Shown here in pieces: positions 17,789-25,782 of a DNA stretch of 34,541 nucleotides. The stretch lies in the NCBI GenBank assembly GCA_964621615.1, contig CAZUMW010000047.1, forward strand, positions 1 to 34,541, in the 5' to 3' direction. The DNA comes from CAZUMW01 sp964621615. GTDB lineage: Bacteria > Desulfobacterota > WTBG01 > CAIYCZ01 > CAIRTM01. The notes under the pieces are model-generated. The model saw nothing but the letters and a program-made list of their open reading frames with translations, searched no databases and was not told the origin of the DNA. Each line of letters begins with the position of its first letter. The first letter of the stretch is position 1. The translations under genes were made by a program, and so were the position numbers.

Positions 17789-18727
17789 ATGGACAAGATG
17801 CGCATCGCTTTTTTCGGCACACCGGCATTTGCCGTTCCCACGCTCGACGCCCTTATTAACCGGGGTGAAAACATATGTGCTGTCGTCACCCAGCCGGACC
17901 GCCCGGTCGGCCGCGGCCAACGGGTTTCGCAGTCCCCGGTACATGTGCATGCCGCCGAAGCAGGGCTGGCAGTGCTGCAGCCGGAAAAAGTAAGATCCCC
18001 CGATTTTATCAACTCAATGAAAGCCCTCGACCCGGATGTGGCTGTTGTTGTTGCCTACGGTCAGATTATTCCCCGGTCTTTGCTTGATATACCACGGCAC
18101 GGGTTTCTTAACGTTCATGCCTCGCTGCTGCCGGCATACCGCGGCGCCGCCCCCATTAACTGGGCGCTCATAAACGGGGAGCCGGAAACCGGCGTCACGA
18201 TCATGCAGCTTGATGAAGGCATGGACACCGGAGACATGCTGCTGAAGGAATCTGTGCCGGTTTCTCCGAAGGACACCGCGCTGACGCTGCACGACCGGCT
18301 TGCCGAGCTGGGGGCACGGCTCATGGCACAAGCGCTTGATATGCTCAGGGAAGGCGCTCTTACCCCGGTGCCGCAAAATGATGCTGAAGCCTCGTATGCA
18401 CCGCTTTTGAAAAAACAGGACGGCCGGATAGACTGGACGGCGGACGCGGCTCAGATACACAACCGGATCCGCGGCATGACCCCGTGGCCCGGCTGTTTCA
18501 CCTTCCTGCGCGGCAAGCGCGTTAAAATCCATAATGCCGAGCCGTTGCAGAATGTATCCCCCGAACCTCCCGGACAGATACTGAAAGCCGGCCCCGATTC
18601 CGTGCTGGTCACGGCAGGCTCCGGGTGCCTGGCAATTTATGAGCTGCAGCTTGAGGGGAAAAAACAAATGGCTGCAGCCGAATTTGTGCGGGGGAACAGG
18701 GTTGTGCCGGGAGAATCCTTTTCTTAA
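17789..18727 (+). CDS. fmt: Methionyl-tRNA formyltransferase
   Basis: A 312-residue enzyme that formylates initiator Met-tRNA using 10-formyltetrahydrofolate. The N-terminal domain shows MRIAFFGTPAFAVPTL, VTQPDRPVGRGQ, the HASLLPAYRGAAPINWALINGE catalytic region (Asn-x-His-x-Ser-x-Leu-Pro) and TGVTIMQLDEGMDTGDML. The C-terminal tRNA-binding domain begins near residue 210 (RIRGMTPWPGCFTFLRGKRVKI). AGGAG at 17772-17776 is 12 bases before the ATG at 17789, a long spacing; the next in-frame ATG is further still. The def gene that often accompanies fmt is not present. The stop is tandem (TAATAA) and the next frame begins at once. Confidence 0.95.
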   Translation: MDKMRIAFFGTPAFAVPTLDALINRGENICAVVTQPDRPVGRGQRVSQSPVHVHAAEAGLAVLQPEKVRSPDFINSMKALDPDVAVVVAYGQIIPRSLLDIPRHGFLNVHASLLPAYRGAAPINWALINGEPETGVTIMQLDEGMDTGDMLLKESVPVSPKDTALTLHDRLAELGARLMAQALDMLREGALTPVPQNDAEASYAPLLKKQDGRIDWTADAAQIHNRIRGMTPWPGCFTFLRGKRVKIHNAEPLQNVSPEPPGQILKAGPDSVLVTAGSGCLAIYELQLEGKKQMAAAEFVRGNRVVPGESFS

Positions 18728-18852
18728 TAAAGCAAACCGCGCCCTACACAAAGCTGAAAGAAGAGCTGACCGAATTTGCGCGCAGCAAGCTCGGTATTCC
18801 GCTTATCGGTTTTGCATCTCCTGAAAACTACACTGCAGAAGAAAAAGACCGC
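18727..18852 (+). other. Upstream coding extension of the QueG-like gene without a canonical start
   Basis: The frame is open back to a TGA at 18652-18654. From about 18730 it encodes family-like sequence (KLKEELTEFARSKLGIPLIG, then FASPENY). No ATG, GTG or TTG occurs in frame between 18655 and 18852. Candidates are ATT 18682, ATC 18715, ATA 18727 and CTG 18754 or 18766. GGGAG at 18709-18713 lies 13 bases before the ATA. The extension lies in the -1 frame relative to fmt and starts at the fmt stop. A rare start codon, a frameshift, a sequence error or N-terminal decay are all possible. Confidence 0.55.
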
Positions 18853-19782
18853 ATGCAGCAGCTTATGGAGGCTTTTTCCCGCATCACCACACTGCCTCCG
18901 GAAATGGGAACTATCGCCCAGCCCCGGGACTCTTTTCCCGGAGTTCGTACTGTTGTCATTACTGCAGAACCTGACTATGCCGGCTCTCCGCTGACATTCG
19001 AGCAGTGCCGGGAGCATCTGCTGGGTATCGCATCGGCAATTCACGTAAGCAGCACGTTGCGGCAGCGCTCAAAAAGCCGCGCGAATGCACTGTGCGGATT
19101 TTTTACAGATCGGGGACTCGCCTGCACGCCGGTACCCCCAACGGTCGTTTTTCCGGTGAAAATTATGGCCGCACGCTGTGGTATCGGCAGCTACGGGAAA
19201 AACAGCATGATTCAGCATCCCGATTACGGATCGTGGATAGCGCTGACCGCTTTTTTAACCAACGCCCGGCTCCCCGCTGACCCGCCGCTTCTAAACGACT
19301 GCGGGTCATGCAGCTGCTGTGTCGATGCCTGTCCCGGCGGTGCGCTGCACACTCCCTATATCTGCGACGAATCCCGCTGCCTGAACTTTCATCTCGGCCA
19401 TAACAAAAAATATATTCCTCCGGAAATAAGGGACAAAGCACGGAATCTGCTGGGCTCAGCATGCACAATCTGCAGGGATGTCTGCCCCCAAAACAGAAAG
19501 ATTGCCCCTGCTCCCAATCTGGCGCCGCCGCCGGAACTTCTGAACCCGCCGCTTCTTGAAATCCTTTCAATTACCGACGCAGAGTGGGCCAATACGTTTG
19601 CGCACACCCGAATGGGTATGGCAATGGGGGATAAAAAGTTTTTACAGCGAAACGCGGTGATCGGGCTGGGCAATTTTCAGGATAAGCGCGCGCTTCCGGC
19701 ACTCGCTCCCCTGGCCGATGATGAAGATCCGGTTACCGCAGAATATGCGCGCTGGGCGATCGCAAAAATAACCGGCCGGTGA
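18853..19782 (+). CDS. QueG-like double 4Fe-4S protein (epoxyqueuosine reductase family)
   Basis: From the first ATG the protein is 309 residues. Two ferredoxin-type clusters are indicated by CGSCSCCVDACPGGAL and, about 50 residues on, CTICRDVCPQN. A GIGSYGKNSMIQ segment with YGSWIALTAFLT precedes them, as in QueG. A short HEAT-like tail follows (RALPALAPLADDEDPVTAEYARWAI). QueG reduces epoxyqueuosine in tRNA with cobalamin, which would fit queA in this window, but this member is divergent and could be a sister enzyme. Coding similarity clearly extends upstream of this ATG (see 18727-18852). It follows fmt immediately and converges on the ROK kinase gene, with 12 bases between. Confidence 0.7.
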   Translation: MQQLMEAFSRITTLPPEMGTIAQPRDSFPGVRTVVITAEPDYAGSPLTFEQCREHLLGIASAIHVSSTLRQRSKSRANALCGFFTDRGLACTPVPPTVVFPVKIMAARCGIGSYGKNSMIQHPDYGSWIALTAFLTNARLPADPPLLNDCGSCSCCVDACPGGALHTPYICDESRCLNFHLGHNKKYIPPEIRDKARNLLGSACTICRDVCPQNRKIAPAPNLAPPPELLNPPLLEILSITDAEWANTFAHTRMGMAMGDKKFLQRNAVIGLGNFQDKRALPALAPLADDEDPVTAEYARWAIAKITGR

Positions 19783-19794
19783 TTTCACTTTTTT

Positions 19795-20694
19795 TCACTT
19801 CCCGATCCAGGCCGCCCCCAGCACCCCGGCCGAATCGCCGAGCCGGTTTTTAAGAATGGGCGTCCGGATATCTTCATGAAACACAAAGCGGCGCACCCGC
19901 TCAGCCCCGAGCGTATACAGCTCATCGATGTGTGACAGCCCGCCGCCGAGCACCACCGCATCGGGATCGAGTATGGATATAAGCCCGCCGAGGCTTCTGC
20001 CGAAATCATCCAGAAAACGCTCCATTGCCTCGGCGCACTGCGGGTCGTTTCCGCGGCGGAATCCGGCAGCGATCTGCTCCATTGACAGCCATCGCCCGTA
20101 GCGGGCATAAAAGGCTTTTTCAACACCGCCCCCGCTTATCTTTGTTTCAACGCAGCCGCGGTTGCCGCAATAACATGGCTCGCCCTGCGGATCGATTGCA
20201 AAATGACCCCACTCGCCGGAAATATTGTGCGGCCCGCTGCGAACCTCACCGCCGATACAGATTCCGCCCCCGCAGCCGGTTCCCATAATGACGCCGAAGA
20301 CCAGATCGTAGCCTGCACCGGCGCCGGCGCGGGCCTCTGCAAGGGTGAAGCAGTCGGCATCGTTTTTCAGGCCGACAGGGCGCCCGAGCAGCTTGTGCAG
20401 ATCAGATTCAAGGGGCCTGCCGATCAGGCAGGTGGTGTTGGCGTTCTGCACCAGCCCGGTTCCCGGGTTAATCGATCCCGGCATTCCGATACCGACGGTG
20501 GCGGGGGCACCTTTCGGAACACGGTCCATGACGCCTGAAACAAGCCCGCAGACAGCGTTCAGAATAGCGTCATAGCCGTCTTCGCGCGGCGTCTTTATTC
20601 TGCTGCGGTATGTTTCAGTATCGCTCGAGTCGAGCAGCACGATTTCTGTCTTTGTGCCCCCCAGATCGACGCCGATTTTCCAGTGATTGTGCAT
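19795..20694 (-). CDS. ROK-family sugar kinase, Mak/fructokinase-like
   Basis: A 299-residue ATP-dependent hexose kinase. Visible elements: phosphate loop IGVDLGGTKTEIVLLD (7-22); VGIGMPGSINPGTGLVQNAN; catalytic Asp112 in LKNDADCFTLAEA; MGTGCGGGI; the sugar-binding EWGH (Glu161-His164); and the ROK zinc site CYCGNRGCVE (Cys174, 176, 181). DPDAVVLGGGLSHID is near the C-terminus. By memory of the E. coli Mak sequence (SINPGTG, NANTTCL and EWGH contexts), fructose or a related hexose is likelier than a repressor role, and no helix-turn-helix domain is present. It lies 12 bases downstream of the Cys-rich gene on the same strand and so is probably its operon partner. No clear Shine-Dalgarno. Confidence 0.88.
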   Translation of the reverse strand: MHNHWKIGVDLGGTKTEIVLLDSSDTETYRSRIKTPREDGYDAILNAVCGLVSGVMDRVPKGAPATVGIGMPGSINPGTGLVQNANTTCLIGRPLESDLHKLLGRPVGLKNDADCFTLAEARAGAGAGYDLVFGVIMGTGCGGGICIGGEVRSGPHNISGEWGHFAIDPQGEPCYCGNRGCVETKISGGGVEKAFYARYGRWLSMEQIAAGFRRGNDPQCAEAMERFLDDFGRSLGGLISILDPDAVVLGGGLSHIDELYTLGAERVRRFVFHEDIRTPILKNRLGDSAGVLGAAWIGK

Positions 20695-20706
20695 GGGAGC
20701 AGTATC

Positions 20707-21624
20707 TCAGCCGGCAGTGTCAGAATCATGCAGCTCCCGGTGCGCCGCATAACAGCACAGCTCCGGGCTTTCTATTCCTTCCAGGCAGAACATTTTTCGC
20801 TTTTTCACGCTGCGGGCATTATCGTCGTTTTCCACGGTAAGCAGGACGCCCCGCTCACAGCTGTAACACTTTTCATCCTGATACGGCAGCACCGTACCGG
20901 TGCGCTGAGCCACCCGCGCCCGGCTTTCATTCCAGAACGGGCGGCAGCCGCGCTGAAGAACCTCTATGGAGCGGGGCTTTCGCAGAACCGGCGTACCCTC
21001 CTGCATGGTAAAATAGCACTGCATGCTGATATGATCCCCTTTGGCAAAACGGTGCCGTCCCTGCATCCGCGAGCTTACCGGTGCATAGATGAAATCGGCA
21101 AAGTGAGTAGTGCCCGCAAACCCTTCGGAAAAATTAAGCAGAAAACCGTCGAATGTAATCCGGTGCCGCTTCCCGGTGCGGTGCAGGCTGTAGCGCGGCT
21201 TTACCGAATTGACCACACCGGAAAACTCGACCATTGAACCGACAGTGGCTTTAAGCCACCGCTCAAACAGCATGAGCTCTTCCTGAAACCGTGCATAGGC
21301 TTCAGGGGAGAGCACAATCTCTGGTTTTTTAATAACCTTGATATCATAATAGTCCTTGCAGCTCGCGCACCCCCGTCCGACATGCTTGTATTTGCGCGGG
21401 CACGCATGCCCCTTATCAAGCCGTCTGCACCGCCATTTAAAATAGATACAGCCGTCCGGGAAACACTTTTTTTCTTTCAACACGTGATATACCGATACCG
21501 CGCTGTTGAAGTGCCGGTGTGACTCGTGGGTGCACCGGAACACATCCTGCCGCTTATACTGGTTTATCATGTCGCGGCGCGGTGCAGCCGCACCTTCCAG
21601 TTTTCGCAAAAGATTTTTGTTCAT
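20707..21624 (-). CDS. Unrecognised Cys-rich protein with possible OB-fold and zinc ribbon
   Basis: A 305-residue protein I cannot assign to a family. The N-terminal 90 residues are basic and Cys/His-rich (Cys31, 54, 59, 66, 75, 86, 89; His33, 36, 38), with spacing suggestive of a structural zinc or Fe-S cluster. Residues about 130-225 read as an all-beta domain (MVEFSGVVNSVKPR..., KGDHISMQCYF) that could be an OB-fold. The tail has CYSC (253-256) with Cys280 and Cys290-291, like a zinc ribbon. It is basic overall with no signal or membrane segment, so nucleic-acid binding is plausible but unproven. The ATG at 21624 is chosen because the promoter lies just upstream. The frame runs 62 codons further back. 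Confidence 0.6.
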   Translation of the reverse strand: MNKNLLRKLEGAAAPRRDMINQYKRQDVFRCTHESHRHFNSAVSVYHVLKEKKCFPDGCIYFKWRCRRLDKGHACPRKYKHVGRGCASCKDYYDIKVIKKPEIVLSPEAYARFQEELMLFERWLKATVGSMVEFSGVVNSVKPRYSLHRTGKRHRITFDGFLLNFSEGFAGTTHFADFIYAPVSSRMQGRHRFAKGDHISMQCYFTMQEGTPVLRKPRSIEVLQRGCRPFWNESRARVAQRTGTVLPYQDEKCYSCERGVLLTVENDDNARSVKKRKMFCLEGIESPELCCYAAHRELHDSDTAG

Positions 21625-21633
21625 TATAATTAG

Positions 21634-21662
21634 AGAATAGTACAAAAACAGTTGATGGTCAA
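21634..21662 (-). promoter_or_regulatory. Promoter giving a near-leaderless transcript of the Cys-rich gene
   Basis: On the minus strand, TTGACC (21662-21657), exactly 17 bases, then TATTCT (21639-21634). The expected start near 21627 is only about 3 bases before the ATG at 21624, and no Shine-Dalgarno exists there. A leaderless or near-leaderless mRNA is the simplest reading. Confidence 0.55.
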
Positions 21663-21771
21663 AGTAAACACCCTCGTGTTGACTGAACAATGGGCCGGAG
21701 CATGGATACCGCAGAGAGAAAAAGTGCCGTGAAACTAGGCCAGAAGTTATGTGAACAGGCTGCTTTGCATG

Positions 21772-21803
21772 TGTGGACTGCCTGTGGAAAAACCTGTGGA
21801 CAA
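21772..21803 (-). promoter_or_regulatory. DnaA-box-like array
   Basis: Three same-direction words lie at 21772-21780 (TGTGGACTG), 21783-21791 (TGTGGAAAA) and 21795-21803 (TGTGGACAA). Read on the minus strand, the last two are TTTTCCACA and TTGTCCACA, each one base from TTATCCACA. Starts are 11 and 12 bases apart, about one helical turn, and AT-rich DNA follows. They may be real DnaA sites or chance; no replication gene is adjacent. Confidence 0.35.
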
Positions 21804-21993
21804 AACACAAAATACCCTGAATTACGTATATTTTAACACCCTCGTCCCCTTCTCGCGCAGCAGTATATAAAAATATGTAAAATCAAGTAGTTAGAGCCAA
21901 AGCCCGCATTCAAAATAATTCACCCGCCTTAAATAAAAAGCCAAACAAAAAGCTTTTTCAACAGGATAGAAAAAATATTGAAAAATACACGCA

Positions 21994-22023
21994 CACTATG
22001 GCATACTAAATGCTGATAGTGCC
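21994..22023. promoter_or_regulatory. Inverted repeat upstream of the acyl-CoA ligase gene
   Basis: CACTAT-G-GCAT-ACTAA-ATGC-TG-ATAGTG (21994-22021) is an imperfect dyad of 6 plus 4 pairs, 38 bases before the ligase start. It is therefore well placed for a repressor. Its right arm extends to ATAGTGCC (22016-22023), identical to the arm at 15670-15677. Confidence 0.4.
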
Positions 22024-22059
22024 TGGCGGCCATATACCAGAACCCCCCCGGACAACCCT

Positions 22060-23571
22060 GTGAATCTTTTTCAGTTTCTACACCAGTCAGCCAGCAGATT
22101 TCCCGATAAAACGGCGGTTGCCTGCGACGATAGCCGGGTAACCTATTCAGAGCTGCTCCAGGGAGCTGAAAAAACCGCTGCGCGCCTCGCAGCGCTGGGT
22201 ATTGCACGCGGCACCCGTGTCGGCCTGCTGTCCGCCAACAGCATTGCGCTTGTCGAAGCCCTGTTTGCGCTCATGAAGCTGGGCGCGGTCGGCGTCCCGT
22301 TTAACTGGCGCTTAACAGGGCAGGAAATCGCCCGGCTTGCAGAGCACGCAGAAACCGGGATGATCATTGCGGAATCGGGTCTGGGCGACAAAGTGCCGCA
22401 CCGTGCTGCAACCGGCATGGGGGTGCTTTCATTCGAAGAGCTGCAGCGGTCCGCTCAGAAAAAAAAATCTTCTCCGGCAGACTTTGAGCCACGGATAACC
22501 GAACAGGATATTTCATTTATTCTGTATACGGCCGGCACCACCGGCACCCCCAAGGGGGTTGTGCTCACGCACGGCAATCACATCTGGAACACGCTTAACT
22601 ATACGGCAGCCTGCAGCATGACGCCGCAGGACCGGGAGCTTGCCCCGACCCCGCTGTTTCACTCCTCAACGCTCGGGCGCCTTTTCACCTACGTGTTTAA
22701 CGGCATGACCGTGTATCTGTGCCGGTCGTTTTCAGCCGACGGCTGCCTCGACTGCATAGAGCGGGAGAATATCACCGCCATTACCCAGGCCCCGACCATG
22801 TTCACCATGATGATAGACGCGCAGGGCCGAAGGCCCCGCAACACTGCAACCGTGCGCCGGGCGGTAACCGGCGCGGCACCTATGTCCCCCGCTGAAAAAC
22901 AGGCGCTTTCCGGGCTGTTTCCCCGGGCCGGATTTTATGACATATACGGCCTGACAGAGGCGGCTCCGGGCGTAACGATTCTGCAGCCCGGACAATTTTT
23001 CACCAAAGCCTCCAGCATCGGCAAGCCCATGCTCACGGTGCAGGTTGAGATATGCGACGAAGACGGAAAAGGGTGCGCGGCGGGCAGCATCGGGGAAATT
23101 GTGTGCCGCGGCCCGAATATTATGCGCGGCTATTACAGAAACGAGCCGGAAACAGCGCGCTCACTGCGCAACGGCGCTCTATTTACCGGGGATATGGGCC
23201 TCATGGATAAACAGGGGTATCTGTATCTCACCGGCCGCAAAAAAGATATTATTATCAGCGGGGGCACGAACATCTATCCCGGCGAGGTGGAGCAGGTCCT
23301 CTTAAAGCATCCTGCGGTGTATGAAGCGGCAGCCCTTGGCGTGCCCGACCGCCTCTGGGGTGAAATGGTTACCGCTGCCGTGGTGCGTAGACACGGCACG
23401 GCTGTGTCAGCAAAAGAGCTGACGGATTTCTGCCGCAGATCGCTTGCCGGCTTTAAATGTCCCCGGAAGATCGTTTTTATGGAAGCACTTCCCCGAAACG
23501 CTGCAGGGAAAGTGGTCAGGCAGGAAATCCTGGGGCTCTGCAGCGCGGAACCGGAGAGGCCGGGTTCCTGA
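22060..23571 (+). CDS. AMP-forming acyl-CoA ligase (ANL superfamily)
   Basis: A 503-residue adenylating enzyme that activates a carboxylic acid with ATP and CoA. Motifs in order: A3 P-loop LYTAGTTGTPKGVVLTHGN; an A5-like YDIYGLTEAAPGVTI; A7 FTGDMGLMDKQGYLYLTGR; A8 RKKDIIISGGTNIYPGEVE; and the C-terminal catalytic Lys in PRNAAGKVVRQE. Length and order fit medium/long-chain or aryl acyl-CoA synthetases. The substrate cannot be read, but with AOR and the aminotransferase nearby, activation of amino-acid-derived acids is conceivable. The start is GTG at 22060, giving MNLFQFLHQSASRFPDKTA, the usual family N-terminus, though no Shine-Dalgarno precedes it. A 261-base gap follows, holding only a weak hairpin (GGGTAG/CTACCC, 23627-23648). 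Confidence 0.9.
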   Translation: MNLFQFLHQSASRFPDKTAVACDDSRVTYSELLQGAEKTAARLAALGIARGTRVGLLSANSIALVEALFALMKLGAVGVPFNWRLTGQEIARLAEHAETGMIIAESGLGDKVPHRAATGMGVLSFEELQRSAQKKKSSPADFEPRITEQDISFILYTAGTTGTPKGVVLTHGNHIWNTLNYTAACSMTPQDRELAPTPLFHSSTLGRLFTYVFNGMTVYLCRSFSADGCLDCIERENITAITQAPTMFTMMIDAQGRRPRNTATVRRAVTGAAPMSPAEKQALSGLFPRAGFYDIYGLTEAAPGVTILQPGQFFTKASSIGKPMLTVQVEICDEDGKGCAAGSIGEIVCRGPNIMRGYYRNEPETARSLRNGALFTGDMGLMDKQGYLYLTGRKKDIIISGGTNIYPGEVEQVLLKHPAVYEAAALGVPDRLWGEMVTAAVVRRHGTAVSAKELTDFCRRSLAGFKCPRKIVFMEALPRNAAGKVVRQEILGLCSAEPERPGS

Positions 23572-23832
23572 ATGTGAGCGATAATCACTAGTGGCAGCCG
23601 CCCCGGGTCTCTTTGAGAAAATGGGGGGGTAGACAAGACCAGCTACCCTTTAAAGAAAAAGAAGGGGGGGTATAAATCATCACCCTCTTCCTGCAACATG
23701 CTGACAGAAACGCTTAAAACCTGTCGTGCATAAAGAATTCATATAAGTCAGCAGTGGACCATCCAGGCAAAAAGTGGTAAACAATACGGTACATCGATCA
23801 TTTTTTTATTTTTCTGAAAGGACACATATACC

Positions 23833-25038
23833 ATGAAATGCCTGTATATCGACTGCTGCGGGGGCATCAGCGGCGATATGATGCTCGGGGCGCTCATTGA
23901 CTCGGGGGTCCCGCTGCGCCACATTAAACAGGAGCTCAAAAAGCTTAACATCGGCGGCTATACACTGAAAGCATCGCGAACCAGCCGCAGCGCAATAGCC
24001 TGCACTAAGGCGCATGTCCGCATTGCGAAAGCGCCCCCCTCACACCATCACCACGAGCATCCGCACCGAACGTACAGTGATATCCGGCACATTATTTGTG
24101 ACAGTGCGCTGAAAGAAACGGTTAAAAAAACAAGCTGTGATATATTTCATCGGCTTGCCCGCGCCGAAGCTGCGATACATCGTAAAAAAATATCCGATGT
24201 TCACTTCCATGAAGTGGGCGCTGTGGATTCGATTGTCGATATCGTCGGGTGCGCGGTCGGGCTCGATTACCTGGCCGCAGATTATATATGCGCATCGCCT
24301 GTTCCGCTCGGCAGCGGGGTCGTTACCTGCCGGCATGGAACCATCCCCGTACCCGTACCCGCTTCCGTGGCTCTGCTCAAAGGTGTCCCCACCTACGGAA
24401 CCGGCATTAGTGCGGAGCTGGTCACCCCGACAGGCGCCGCGCTGCTTACCACCGTCACAGCTGAATACGGACCATTTCCGCCGCTGCGCATCGACGCAAC
24501 CGGCTGCGGCGCCGGCTCGCGGGAGCTTGAGGAGTGGCCGAACATGGTCAGGCTCGTGATCGGAGATCTTTTAGCGGAAGAAAACCGCGACACGGTGAGC
24601 GTTATCGAGGCAAACATCGACGATATGAACCCTGAGTGGGCGGGCTATGCCCAGGAGCGGCTGCTTGAAGAGGGCGCGCTCGATGTGCTCATGATTCCTG
24701 CATACATGAAGAAAAACCGGCCCGGCCTGCTTATGCAGATCATTGCACCGCCGGAGCGCTTTGCCGCGCTGAGCGCGGTTCTTCTTGCGGAAACAAGCTC
24801 AGGTGGCATCCGCTCCTATACTGCCCGCAGAACTAAGCTTGCAAGAAAACACATTACGGTTGAAACCGCTATGGGGCCCGTGCGCGCCAAAGTATTTGAC
24901 GGACCGGCCGGCAAACGAGTCGTTCCGGAATATGAAGTGTGCCGAGAGCTTGCGCGCAGCCACGATCTGCCGCTGCAGGAAATATATGCCCTGGTCACGG
25001 CCGCTGCTGTACAAAAGCGCCGGGGCAAAAAAAGCTGA
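23833..25038 (+). CDS. larC: LarC, nickel insertion for the nickel-pincer cofactor
   Basis: A 401-residue cytoplasmic protein of the LarC family (formerly DUF111), the CTP-dependent nickel insertase that completes the nickel-pincer nucleotide used by lactate racemase-type enzymes. Signatures: MKCLYIDCCGGISGDMMLGAL at the N-terminus; a His-rich loop (His71-74, 76, 78); HFHEVGAVDSIVDIVG; VPLGSGVVTCRHGTIPVPVP; ELVTPTGAALLTT; and EANIDDMNPEW opening the C-terminal half. It is one continuous frame, unlike the frameshifted larC1/larC2 of some lactobacilli. AAAGGA lies about 10 bases before the ATG. LarA, LarB and LarE are not in the window, so the client racemase must be elsewhere. Confidence 0.93.
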   Translation: MKCLYIDCCGGISGDMMLGALIDSGVPLRHIKQELKKLNIGGYTLKASRTSRSAIACTKAHVRIAKAPPSHHHHEHPHRTYSDIRHIICDSALKETVKKTSCDIFHRLARAEAAIHRKKISDVHFHEVGAVDSIVDIVGCAVGLDYLAADYICASPVPLGSGVVTCRHGTIPVPVPASVALLKGVPTYGTGISAELVTPTGAALLTTVTAEYGPFPPLRIDATGCGAGSRELEEWPNMVRLVIGDLLAEENRDTVSVIEANIDDMNPEWAGYAQERLLEEGALDVLMIPAYMKKNRPGLLMQIIAPPERFAALSAVLLAETSSGGIRSYTARRTKLARKHITVETAMGPVRAKVFDGPAGKRVVPEYEVCRELARSHDLPLQEIYALVTAAAVQKRRGKKS

Positions 25039-25225
25039 TATGAGGCCTTGTGCCGGGTTGACGCACGCTGGCATTGAGCTTGCCGGTTCGCATGCAGGGA
25101 CAGACTATACCACCTGACTGTAATTTCAGATGCAGCTAATTTGAATTTTGGGGCGGCCGGATTTTACTGTTGGCAGGAATAATATAACAAATGGATGTGT
25201 TTCATAGACAACAATTATCATTTTT

Positions 25226-25672
25226 CTAAATAGCTTTTTGCAATCCAGTATGTGCTGCAGCTCTTTGTGTATAATTATCAATTTTTTGGACAACATATTT
25301 TTGAGTGCCCCCCGGCATTTCATATTCGATAATATCCCCAATCTGCCCTCCAATAACCGCACATCCGAAAGGTGAAAAAACTGAGACCTTGTTTTCGCTG
25401 CTATCAGCAGGTTCAGGCAAAGTCAAAATGAAGCTTGTTTCAGCTTCTGATTCGATCTCAGATAAAGTAATCTGAGAATTGATCATGATAATATCCTCAG
25501 GAATGTGTCCATCTTTAACAATAATCGCCCGGCGGAATTTGTTATCCAACGTGGTGATGCTATCAAGGCCCTTGTATGTCGGCATAAAATAGTAATAAAA
25601 ACGAAGATGCTCCATAATAATATTATAGTCTGAATTTGTAATGTATATTATGCGTTTTATGTTGTCCGGCAT
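25226..25672 (-). CDS. Rnk/GreA C-terminal-domain protein
   Basis: A 148-residue protein. Its C-terminal half (about 70-145) fits the FKBP-like GreA/GreB/Rnk domain: NSQITLSEIESEAETSFILT, KVSVFSPFGCAVIGGQIGDI, then EYEMPGGTQKYVVQKI. The N-terminal half is short, without the long GreA coiled coil, as in Rnk, which binds RNA polymerase without cleavage-factor activity. Rnk in E. coli is named a regulator of nucleoside diphosphate kinase, but the role here is unknown. AGGAAAGG lies about 8 bases before the ATG. Base composition is clearly more AT-rich than the chromosome to its left. It is last in a minus-strand run after the zf-TFIIB gene and the 56-residue ORF. The 187 bases between it and larC show nothing I can name. 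Confidence 0.8.
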   Translation of the reverse strand: MPDNIKRIIYITNSDYNIIMEHLRFYYYFMPTYKGLDSITTLDNKFRRAIIVKDGHIPEDIIMINSQITLSEIESEAETSFILTLPEPADSSENKVSVFSPFGCAVIGGQIGDIIEYEMPGGTQKYVVQKIDNYTQRAAAHTGLQKAI

Positions 25673-25782
25673 TGTGGAACCTTTCCTTTTTTAGCTGCAA
25701 TGCATCTCTTCCGGCGAATCTACGCATTAATTACAGAAAGCGCGATAAGAAGCAGGAAAATTATAGTTGTGTTCATCAGTTT

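Larger units (their letters stand above)
21625..22059. other. 435-base AT-rich intergenic region
   Basis: No credible gene is present. The region holds the promoter of the minus-strand Cys-rich gene (21634-21662) and the DnaA-box-like array (21772-21803). It also holds an 11-base direct repeat AACACCCTCGT (21667-21677 and 21835-21845), A-rich tracts at 21800-21990, an inverted repeat TTTTTCAA/TTGAAAAA (21954-21961, 21978-21985), and the larger inverted repeat at 21994-22023. It is markedly richer in A+T than the flanking genes. Confidence 0.6.

Noticed and set aside
23627..23648. GGGTAG/CTACCC hairpin after the acyl-CoA ligase gene as a terminator
   Set aside because: Only 6 pairs, and followed by TTTAAAGAAAAA rather than a T run.
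23833..25038. Programmed frameshift in larC as in lactobacilli
   Set aside because: The gene is a single uninterrupted frame of full length, so no frameshift is needed.
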